Source: Nitrospiraceae bacterium (GTDB lineage Bacteria > Nitrospirota > UBA9217). From it: DNA of 14,114 nucleotides. Shown in pieces: positions 1 to 6,255 of this stretch. A program made the position numbers and the translations under genes. Each line of letters opens with the position of its first letter. The first letter of the stretch is position 1. The notes below the pieces were generated by a model, which was not told the DNA's origin, did no database searches, and was given only the letters and a program-made list of their open reading frames with translations. The DNA lies in contig DMKB01000256.1 of the NCBI GenBank assembly GCA_003454665.1, positions 1 to 14,114 on the forward strand, read 5' to 3'.

Positions 1-1
1 G

Positions 2-1066
2 ATCGAGAAGCAGTTCGGCAAGGGTTCCATAATGCGTCTGGGCAAGGGAGATGTCCCTGCCGGTATCGCGGCGATCTCTACGGGCTCCCTGGGGCTGGAC
101 ATAGCCCTCGGTGTCGGTGGTGTGCCGCGGGGGAGGATTATCGAGATATACGGCCCGGAATCCTCGGGCAAGACCACGCTGGCGCTCCATGTGATAGCGG
201 CGGCGCAGAAGGCCGGCGGGCAGGCCGCATTCGTCGATGCAGAACACGCCCTCGACGTTACCTATGCGCGCAAGCTCGGCGTGGGCACCGACGACCTCCT
301 GATCTCGCAGCCCGATACGGGTGAGCAGGCCCTGGAGATCACGGAGACCCTGGTGCGGAGCGGAGCGATCGACGTCATCGTCGTCGATTCCGTGGCCGCC
401 CTTACTCCGCGGGCGGAGATCGAGGGTGAGATGGGAGATTCCCACATGGGACTGCAGGCGCGCCTCATGAGTCAGGCGCTTCGCAAACTCACCGGTGCGA
501 TCAGCAAGTCTGCCACGACACTCGTCTTCATCAACCAGATACGCATGAAGATCGGCGTCATGTTCGGAAATCCCGAGACCACGACGGGCGGCAATGCGCT
601 GAAGTTCTATTCTTCCGTCCGTCTCGATATCCGCAAGATCTCGGCGATCAAGGAGGGCGATGATGTGACGGGCGGCAGGGTGCGGGTCAAGGTCGTAAAA
701 AATAAGATCGCGCCGCCCTTCCGGCAGGCAGAATTTGATATAATGTTCAATGAGGGCATCTCCAAGCTCGGGGAAATCATCGACATGGGCGTGGAGAAGG
801 GCATCGTTGAGAAGAGCGGGGCGTGGTACTCCTACAGCGGCACCAGGATCGGCCAGGGACGGGAGAACGTAAAGCAGTTCCTCGCTGAACATCCTGAGAT
901 GGCGTCGGAAGTGGAGCGCCTTGTTCGGCAGGCAAGCGGCCTGGCGGTTCCCGGGGCAACGGATGCCGAGCGTGCCGCACCGGTAAAGGAGAAGGACACC
1001 CCCCCTCCCCCGGAACGCACAGGAAAGTCCTCACGATCGCAGAAGGAGAGACCAGCGGAGGCGTAA
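2..1066 (+). CDS. recA: Recombinase RecA (5' end cut by window edge)
   Basis: RecA is the ATP-dependent strand-exchange protein of homologous recombination and the co-protease that triggers LexA cleavage in the SOS response. The reading frame is open from base 2 and begins IEKQFGKGSI before the Met at base 32; compared with E. coli RecA about 17 N-terminal residues lie outside the window. Numbered from that Met, the Walker A motif GPESSGKT is at 41-48, Walker B VIVVDS at 115-120, and the DNA-binding loop L2 region follows INQIR at 168-172 (GNPETTTGGNALKF). The C-terminal tail (about the last 35 residues) is Pro-rich and mixed in charge (Lys/Arg interspersed with Glu), unlike the strongly acidic E. 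coli tail that restrains RecA. The gene ends directly against pilT. Its promoter and any SOS box lie upstream of the window. Confidence 0.98.
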   Translation: MEKQFGKGSIMRLGKGDVPAGIAAISTGSLGLDIALGVGGVPRGRIIEIYGPESSGKTTLALHVIAAAQKAGGQAAFVDAEHALDVTYARKLGVGTDDLLISQPDTGEQALEITETLVRSGAIDVIVVDSVAALTPRAEIEGEMGDSHMGLQARLMSQALRKLTGAISKSATTLVFINQIRMKIGVMFGNPETTTGGNALKFYSSVRLDIRKISAIKEGDDVTGGRVRVKVVKNKIAPPFRQAEFDIMFNEGISKLGEIIDMGVEKGIVEKSGAWYSYSGTRIGQGRENVKQFLAEHPEMASEVERLVRQASGLAVPGATDAERAAPVKEKDTPPPPERTGKSSRSQKERPAEA

Positions 1067-1069
1067 ATG
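1057..1069 (+). promoter_or_regulatory. Shine-Dalgarno of pilT inside the end of recA
   Basis: GGAGG at 1057-1061 lies five bases before the pilT ATG at 1067-1069 and inside the last codons of recA. The recA stop TAA (1064-1066) sits between them, so a ribosome finishing recA can restart on pilT. Confidence 0.7.
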
Positions 1070-2302
1070 AACCTGAATGATTTGCTGAAAATGACGTTCG
1101 AGCGACGTGCATCAGACCTGCACTTAAAAGTCGGCGTACCGCCGATTCTGCGGGTCAACGGCAGGCTTATGCCGGTTGAGAGCGAGAAGAGGCTCACCCA
1201 GGAAGATGCCCTCGGCATTGCCTTCGGCATCATGAACAACGCGCAGAAGACGAAATTCAAGGAGAAGAACGAACTTGACATGGCCTACGGCGTGCCCGGC
1301 CTCGGACGGTTCCGGGTGAACGTGTTCCAGCAGCGCGGAAGCGTGGGCATGGTGTTTCGTGTTGTTCCGGTAAAGATCCAGAGCTTCGAGGATCTCATGC
1401 TCCCCGCGGTGCTCACGAAGGTGGCGCAGGAACAGCGCGGCCTGATCCTCGTGACCGGTACGACGGGAAGCGGTAAGTCCACGACCCTGGCGGCCATGAT
1501 CGACTACATCAACAATACGCGGACGTCGAACATCGTCACCATTGAAGATCCCATCGAATTTCTCCACCGCGACAAACGGAGCATTGTGAACCAGCGCGAG
1601 ATCGGCGCCGACACCTTTTCCTTCGGCGACGCCCTGAGGAGCGCCCTCCGCCAGGACCCCGACGTCATCCTCGTCGGTGAAATGAGAGACTTCGAGACCA
1701 TCACCACGGCCCTGACCGCGGCGGAGACCGGCCATCTGGTGCTTTCCACCCTTCATACGGTGGACGCTTCCGAAACGGTCAACCGTGTTATCACCGCCTT
1801 TCCGCCGTACCAGCAGAAGCAGGTCCGGATGCAGTTTGCCTCGGTGATCCGGGGGATCGTTTCGCAGCGCCTCGTTTCGCGGGCCGACGGCAACGGACGC
1901 GTGCCTGCCGTGGAGGTGATGATCGGGACGCTCTCGGTGCGGGAGGCTATCATCGACGAAAACAAGACCCGCGAGATACCGAATCTCATAGCATCAGGCA
2001 TGAGCCATTATGGGACGCAGACCTTCGACCAGTCGCTCCTCGTGCTGTACAAAAAAGGAATGATCAGTTATGATGAAGCCCTCATGTCAACGAGCAACCC
2101 CGACGACTTCATCCTGAAGGTGAAGGGAATCCAGTCCACCAGTGATCTCACGTGGGAGGATGATGAACGGAGAAAGCAGGCGCGGAAATCCGTTCCCCCT
2201 TCAGCTCCAGGAGCAGCCCCGAAACCGGCGGGTGGGCAGGAATACAATCCAAAGGAGAAATCCGGGGATGACTTTAAAATAGAGCGCTTCGGGGACAAAT
2301 GA
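1067..2302 (+). CDS. pilT: Type IV pilus retraction ATPase PilT
   Basis: A cytoplasmic hexameric secretion-superfamily ATPase that depolymerises type IV pili and powers twitching, adhesion and DNA uptake. The N-terminal PAS-like domain carries ASDLHLKVGVPP at 15-26. Walker A GTTGSGKS is at 131-138, the Asp box TIEDPIEF at 158-165 (Glu160 and Asp161), Walker B VILVGEMRD at 200-208 (Glu205), and the His box HLVLSTLHT at 223-231. The retraction-type motif appears as REIPNLIASG at 302-311, which favours PilT over the extension ATPase PilB. At 411 residues it is longer than the usual 345-380, because of a charged, Pro/Gly-rich tail after about residue 360. The ATG abuts the recA TAA, with GGAGG at 1057-1061 inside recA, so translation is probably coupled. 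No pilin or pilus assembly gene is in the window. Several PilT paralogues often coexist, and which one this is cannot be told. Confidence 0.95.
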   Translation: MNLNDLLKMTFERRASDLHLKVGVPPILRVNGRLMPVESEKRLTQEDALGIAFGIMNNAQKTKFKEKNELDMAYGVPGLGRFRVNVFQQRGSVGMVFRVVPVKIQSFEDLMLPAVLTKVAQEQRGLILVTGTTGSGKSTTLAAMIDYINNTRTSNIVTIEDPIEFLHRDKRSIVNQREIGADTFSFGDALRSALRQDPDVILVGEMRDFETITTALTAAETGHLVLSTLHTVDASETVNRVITAFPPYQQKQVRMQFASVIRGIVSQRLVSRADGNGRVPAVEVMIGTLSVREAIIDENKTREIPNLIASGMSHYGTQTFDQSLLVLYKKGMISYDEALMSTSNPDDFILKVKGIQSTSDLTWEDDERRKQARKSVPPSAPGAAPKPAGGQEYNPKEKSGDDFKIERFGDK

Positions 2303-2337
2303 GGTGAATGGGGAATCGGGTATGGAGCGTGAGCGTA
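2303..2337 (+). repeat. Degenerate heptamer repeat, about 5 units, between pilT and recX
   Basis: Directly after the pilT stop the sequence divides into 7-base units: GGTGAAT, GGGGAAT, CGGGTAT, GGAGCGT, GAGCGTA. The first three share G at position 3 or 4 and end in AT. The segment GAATGGGGAATCGGG resembles the reverse complement of the right arm of the repeat between the two tRNAs (14056-14086). Confidence 0.45.
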
Positions 2338-2407
2338 TTGACACCGAGCAGAACATACTATTCTCATTCGTAAGAAATCGGTCTGAATCAGTGTGCAAAA
2401 ATAATGC

Positions 2408-2890
2408 ATGGTGCGCGTAGTGATTGTTGATAAGAAGGAGCTGACGCGAGCCCGGAATGCGGCATTCCGGTATCTTGCCAGCCGGCCGAGGAGCACGGCC
2501 GAGGTGGAGGCAAAGCTTCGGAGCAGAGGCTTTGCGCAGACGATCATCGGGACCGTGCTTTCCGATTTGGACCGCCTCGGGTATATTAATGACAAAAAAT
2601 TTGCCGGCCAGTGGGCCGAGAGCAGAATGCGCGTACGGTTGTTCGGCAAACGGAGGATAGAGCGGGAGCTGATTGACAGGGGAGTGGAGCGCGACGTTGT
2701 TCAAGAGGAACTTTCCGGTGTTTTCGCGCCCGGCCTTGAACAGGAAACGGCGCGCAAGGCCGCGGAAAAGAAACTCCGTACGCTGACAATCAGTGCTCCG
2801 GAGATCCGGAAGAGACGGCTCGCCGGTTTTCTCGAGCGGCAGGGGTTTTCTTTCGAGGTGATCAGAACGGTCCTTCGAGAGGTCGTCTGA
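2408..2890 (+). CDS. recX: Regulatory protein RecX
   Basis: RecX binds RecA filaments and blocks their extension, limiting recombinase and co-protease activity. The 160-residue, mostly helical, basic protein has the three-helix repeats of the family: about 15-45 (YLASRPRSTAEVEAKLRSRG), 58-95 (LGYINDKKFAGQWAESR, then RRIERELIDRGV) and 130-160 (RRLAGFLERQGFSFEVI). The length matches typical RecX. The ATG at 2408 has no clear Shine-Dalgarno sequence; GTG codons at 2411 and 2420 are alternatives, so the start is uncertain by a few residues. recX commonly sits directly behind recA and is co-transcribed; here pilT lies between them, with a 105-base gap after pilT that leaves room for a separate promoter. 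Downstream is a strong inverted repeat and then alaS. Confidence 0.9.
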   Translation: MVRVVIVDKKELTRARNAAFRYLASRPRSTAEVEAKLRSRGFAQTIIGTVLSDLDRLGYINDKKFAGQWAESRMRVRLFGKRRIERELIDRGVERDVVQEELSGVFAPGLEQETARKAAEKKLRTLTISAPEIRKRRLAGFLERQGFSFEVIRTVLREVV

Positions 2891-2897
2891 TCGTGCA

Positions 2898-2919
2898 GGA
2901 AGAAAACCCGTTTTCTTCC
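2898..2919 (+). terminator. Perfect 10-base inverted repeat after recX, possible terminator
   Basis: GGAAGAAAAC at 2898-2907 and GTTTTCTTCC at 2910-2919 are exact reverse complements separated by two bases, eight bases after the recX stop. This forms a stable hairpin in RNA. There is no T run right after it, so it is not a classical intrinsic terminator. It could stop transcription weakly, protect the 3' end of the recX mRNA, or act with Rho. Confidence 0.4.
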
Positions 2920-3050
2920 CGGTCACTCCTTTGCGGGAACATTTCTCAGTTGTTACCAACCTTATCACTTCACCAGTGCTCTCAGAAAGCGGGACGTGTA
3001 CCCAGCGGTATCGTTGCGCGCTTCCGGGGCGAATCATTACGGGCAGCATG

Positions 3051-3065
3051 AAGGAGCAGACGTTG
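3051..3065 (+). promoter_or_regulatory. Shine-Dalgarno deciding a TTG start for alaS
   Basis: AAGGAG at 3051-3056 stands six bases before TTG at 3063-3065. The in-frame ATG at 3048 has no ribosome binding site in front of it (the bases before are gaatcattacgggcagc). The protein from the TTG begins MKANELRKLFLDYF, which fits the short N-terminus of bacterial alanyl-tRNA synthetases. Confidence 0.65.
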
Positions 3066-5723
3066 AAAGCAAATGAATTGAGAAAGTTGTTTTTAGACTA
3101 TTTCGCCGAACGAGGTCACAAGGTGGTCCCCAGTTCCCCCCTGGTCCCCCGGAACGACCCGTCGCTCTTGTTTACGAACGCCGGGATGGTGCAGTTCAAG
3201 GGCGTCTTCCTCGGCGAGGAACAACGGGACTACCAACGGGCAGTCACGACGCAGAAGTGCATCCGTGCAGGTGGAAAGCACAATGACCTGGAGAACGTGG
3301 GCCATACGGCGCGGCATCACACTTTTTTCGAGATGCTCGGCAATTTTTCCTTCGGCGATTATTTCAAGAAAGAAGCGATCGCCTACGCCTGGGAATTCCT
3401 TACGGAGAAAATCAAGCTTCCCCCGGAGCGATTGTGGATCACCGTTTTCCGGGAGGATGACGAGGCCTTTGAGCTCTGGAAAAAAGTAGCCAAGGTTTCT
3501 CCTGAACGCATCGTTCGCATGGACGAGAAGGACAACTTCTGGCAGATGGGCGATACGGGCCCCTGCGGACCGTGCTCCGAGATTCTCATCGACCAGGGGC
3601 CGGAGCTGTCCTGCGGCAAACCGGACTGCGCCGTCGGGTGCGAGTGCGACCGGTACCTCGAGATATGGAACCTGGTATTCATGCAGTACGACCGCGATGC
3701 CTCAGGAACGATGACCCCGCTCCCCTCGCCGAGTATCGACACGGGAATGGGGCTCGAGCGCCTGACCGCCGTGGTGCAGGGGGTGAAGAGCAACTACGAA
3801 ACAGACCTGTTCCAGCCGATCATTCAGAACATCTCTTCCCTTGCCGGCGTGCCCTACGGATCGGATCAGCAGGCCGACATTTCCTACCAGGTGATCGCCG
3901 ACCACCTGCGGTCCATCACCTTTCTGCTCTCCGACGGCATCCTTCCGTCGAACGAAGGAAGAGGATACGTACTCAGGCGAATCATCCGGAGGGCCAGTCG
4001 CTACGGCAAGCTGATCGGCATCGACAAGCCCTTTCTCTACGGGCTGACGGCCGTGGTGGTCGATGAAATGCGTGATGCCTTCCCGGAACTCGTCGACAGC
4101 CGGGAACACGTCGCGAAGGTCACGCTCCTCGAAGAAGAGCGCTTTGCCACGACCCTGGACTCCGGTCTCGCGCTCCTGAACGAGACGGTCGCGAAGCTTA
4201 AGGGCCGGGGCTCGAAGAGTATCCCCGGTGATATCCTGTTCAAGTTGTACGACACCTACGGTTTTCCCCTTGACCTGGTCGCCGATATGGCCAGGGACAT
4301 GAACCTGCAGCTCGACGAGGCGGGATACCAGCGGGCCATGGAAGAGCAGCGGAACAAGGCCAGGGCGGCATGGGCCGGCTCCGGTGAGGAAAAAGTCAAA
4401 CCCGTCTATTCCACCGTGGCCGGGAAGGTCCCAAATACCGTGTTCACCGGTTATGATACCCTTGAGGACGATGGTGAGATACTCGCGATCATTCGGGGCG
4501 ATACCGTTGCTCCCGAGGTCGGGGCGGGAGACGAGGCGGAGATCGTTCTGCACCGCACACCGTTTTACGCCGAATCGGGCGGGCAGGTCGGCGATCGTGG
4601 TGAGTTGCTCGGCGAGGGCGCCAAGTTTTCCGTTGAAGACACGGCAAAGCCCTTCGGCGACCTTGTTGTGCATAAAGGGAGGGTCAAACGGGGAGTATTC
4701 AGGGAAGGCGACGCGGTGCTTGCAAAGGTCGAGGCGGCGCGGCGCAGTGACACGGTCCGACACCATACGGTCACCCACATCCTTCACGCAACGCTTCGTT
4801 CCGTCCTCGGAGACCACGTAAAGCAGGCCGGATCGCTCGTTGCCCCCGACCGTTTGCGGTTCGATTTTACCCACTATGCCCCGGTATCACCGAGGGAGCG
4901 GGAGCGGATCGAGGAAATGGTGAACCAGCGCATTATTGAGAACCATCCCCTCGAGACCAAAATCATGGACGTGGACCAGGCCATGGCGAGCGGTGCCATG
5001 GCGCTCTTTGACGAGAAATACGGCGATTCCGTGCGGGTCGTGACGGTGCAGGACGTGAGCAGAGAACTCTGCGGCGGAACGCATGCGCGGGCGAGCGGGG
5101 ATATCGGGCTCTTCAAAATCATTTCCGAAGCGGGAATTGCCGCAGGGGTGCGCCGGATCGAGGCAGTGGCAGGCAAACACGCCTATCAGGCCTTCAAGCG
5201 GGAGGAACAGGATATGCTCGAAGTCGCACGGATTCTCAAGGCCTCGGACCTCGATATCGTCCCCCGTGTTGAGCGGCTCGTGTCACAGGTGAAGGGGCTG
5301 GAAAAAGAAAATGACCAGTTTAAAAGCAAAATGCGATCTTCCCAGGCCGGCGATGTCGTGAGCGAAGCGAAGTCAGTTGACGGGGTGAAGGTGCTCGCAA
5401 AGCGGGTGGACGGCATGACCCCGAAGGACCTGCGGGACTTCGGCGACAAACTCAGGGACCGGCTCGGCAGCGGAATCCTGGCGATCGGCACGGTAAAGGA
5501 CGACAAGGTGAATCTGATCGTGATGGTCACCAAGGACCTTACGAAGCGGTTTCACGCAGGACAGATCATTAAGGAACTTTCCGCCCTCCTCGGCGGGTCG
5601 GGCGGTGGGAAACCGGACCTGGCCCAGTCAGGCGGGAAAGACCCGGGAAAGCTGGACGAGGCTCTCAAGAGGCTGTATACTGTAATCAAGAGGGTCACCG
5701 GGAATAGTGCGGCAGAAGGGTAA
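3063..5723 (+). CDS. alaS: Alanine--tRNA ligase
   Basis: A class II synthetase that charges tRNA-Ala and hydrolyses mischarged Ser/Gly-tRNA-Ala. From the TTG start the protein is 886 residues, close to E. coli AlaRS (876). The aminoacylation core fills the first half, with the opening LFLDYFAERGH, FTNAGMVQFK, RHHTFFEMLGNFSFGDYF and later GYVLRRIIRRASRYG. The editing domain carries all four metal ligands: His568 and His572 in HHTVTHILH (567-575), Cys670 and His674 in CGGTH (670-674). A coiled coil follows around 735-770 and the C-terminal DHHA1-type domain ends with GGGKPDLAQSGG near 845-857. The ATG at 3048 and an open extension back to 2931 are in frame, but the extension shows no family similarity. 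It stands between recX and the phasin gene, each separated by more than 150 bases, so it is probably its own transcription unit. Confidence 0.97.
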   Translation: MKANELRKLFLDYFAERGHKVVPSSPLVPRNDPSLLFTNAGMVQFKGVFLGEEQRDYQRAVTTQKCIRAGGKHNDLENVGHTARHHTFFEMLGNFSFGDYFKKEAIAYAWEFLTEKIKLPPERLWITVFREDDEAFELWKKVAKVSPERIVRMDEKDNFWQMGDTGPCGPCSEILIDQGPELSCGKPDCAVGCECDRYLEIWNLVFMQYDRDASGTMTPLPSPSIDTGMGLERLTAVVQGVKSNYETDLFQPIIQNISSLAGVPYGSDQQADISYQVIADHLRSITFLLSDGILPSNEGRGYVLRRIIRRASRYGKLIGIDKPFLYGLTAVVVDEMRDAFPELVDSREHVAKVTLLEEERFATTLDSGLALLNETVAKLKGRGSKSIPGDILFKLYDTYGFPLDLVADMARDMNLQLDEAGYQRAMEEQRNKARAAWAGSGEEKVKPVYSTVAGKVPNTVFTGYDTLEDDGEILAIIRGDTVAPEVGAGDEAEIVLHRTPFYAESGGQVGDRGELLGEGAKFSVEDTAKPFGDLVVHKGRVKRGVFREGDAVLAKVEAARRSDTVRHHTVTHILHATLRSVLGDHVKQAGSLVAPDRLRFDFTHYAPVSPRERERIEEMVNQRIIENHPLETKIMDVDQAMASGAMALFDEKYGDSVRVVTVQDVSRELCGGTHARASGDIGLFKIISEAGIAAGVRRIEAVAGKHAYQAFKREEQDMLEVARILKASDLDIVPRVERLVSQVKGLEKENDQFKSKMRSSQAGDVVSEAKSVDGVKVLAKRVDGMTPKDLRDFGDKLRDRLGSGILAIGTVKDDKVNLIVMVTKDLTKRFHAGQIIKELSALLGGSGGGKPDLAQSGGKDPGKLDEALKRLYTVIKRVTGNSAAEG

Positions 5724-5736
5724 CCTACCTAACCCG

Positions 5737-5785
5737 GATAAACCGGAATTGAAAATTGGAAATCGGAAATTTAAAGTTTAAAAAC
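5737..5785 (+). repeat. Degenerate heptamer repeat, about 7 units, downstream of alaS
   Basis: Starting 13 bases after the alaS stop, the A-rich sequence divides into 7-base units: GATAAAC, CGGAATT, GAAAATT, GGAAATC, GGAAATT, TAAAGTT, TAAAAAC. Units two to five fit a consensus close to GGAAATT. A weak promoter-like pair (TTGAAA at 5749-5754, TAAAGT at 5772-5777, spacing 17) falls inside it and may be only a by-product of the repeat. Confidence 0.5.
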
Positions 5786-5809
5786 CGATGCGTCAAAAAA
5801 ACGCCATCG
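5786..5809 (+). terminator. Hairpin after alaS, possible terminator
   Basis: CGATGCGT at 5786-5793 pairs with ACG-C-CATCG at 5801-5809 (eight pairs, one bulged C), with a CAAAAAA loop. The position 62 bases after the alaS stop suits a 3' end structure, but no T run follows on the + strand. Confidence 0.3.
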
Positions 5810-5901
5810 AATCCAGTGGTTACGAGGGTTTTATGATTTTTCAGGAAATTTCCTTTCCCTTTTGCAAGAAATTGAGAACTAAGTAACCAAGGAGGTTCAC
5901 C

Positions 5902-6237
5902 ATGACACTTTCTGAGATTGTCAAAAAGGCGATGCTGGCCGGACTCGGCGCGCAGGAGAAGGCCAAAGAGTTCGTCGATGAGCTGGTAAAGGCCGGCGAA
6001 TTATCGAAGAGCGATGCCGCCTCACTCGTGAAGGAGTGGACGACCAAGGCCGCGGAGAGCACCAAGGATCTGGACAACAGAATCCGGGAAACGATCTCGA
6101 GTGTAACAGACAAGATCAACATTCCGACGCGGGGCGACATCGAAGGCATCGAAAAAAAGCTGAAAAGCATGAACACGCGTCTCAAAAAACTCGAGGGCGG
6201 CAAAGGCGGCGAAGAAGAAGGAGAACGGGAGGCCTAA
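5902..6237 (+). CDS. Phasin-like coiled-coil protein (PhaF/COG3937 type)
   Basis: A small 111-residue protein resembling the short polyhydroxyalkanoate-granule-associated (phasin) family. The N-terminal helix MTLSEIVKKAMLAGLGAQEK is followed by KAKEFVDELVKAGELSKSDA, typical of these proteins. A coiled-coil helix at about 80-98 has hydrophobics at heptad spacing (IEGIEKKLKSMNTRLKKLEG), and the protein ends in a Gly/Glu-rich tail. It has no signal peptide or membrane segment. A strong Shine-Dalgarno AAGGAGG (5889-5895) lies six bases before the ATG. No PHA synthase gene is in the window. Its partner seems to be ubiB, which starts 18 bases after its stop, and I infer one operon. Whether it coats storage granules or acts as a scaffold or regulator for the UbiB kinase cannot be told from sequence. 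Confidence 0.75.
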   Translation: MTLSEIVKKAMLAGLGAQEKAKEFVDELVKAGELSKSDAASLVKEWTTKAAESTKDLDNRIRETISSVTDKINIPTRGDIEGIEKKLKSMNTRLKKLEGGKGGEEEGEREA

Positions 6238-6247
6238 GGTTGGCCTC
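6229..6247 (+). promoter_or_regulatory. Hairpin over the stop codon of the phasin gene, before ubiB
   Basis: GAGGCC (6229-6234) and GGCCTC (6242-6247) are exact reverse complements enclosing a 7-base loop TAAGGTT. The loop contains the phasin stop TAA (6235-6237) and an AAGG that is the only Shine-Dalgarno-like bases near ubiB (ATG at 6256). A ribosome terminating here would open the stem, so this could couple ubiB translation to the phasin gene. Confidence 0.35.
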
Positions 6248-6255
6248 GTATTGCG

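Noticed and set aside
2303..2407. SOS box or sigma70 promoter for recX
   Set aside because: TTGACA occurs at 2338-2343 but no acceptable -10 box lies 16-18 bases on, and no CTG-N10-CAG type LexA site was seen.
2931..3047. 39-residue N-terminal extension of alaS
   Set aside because: The extension has no similarity to AlaRS, no ribosome binding site, and known AlaRS proteins begin near the TTG at 3063.
3702..4874. 390-codon open frame antisense to alaS
   Set aside because: It lies wholly inside alaS, which carries all catalytic and editing motifs; the shadow has no recognisable domain.
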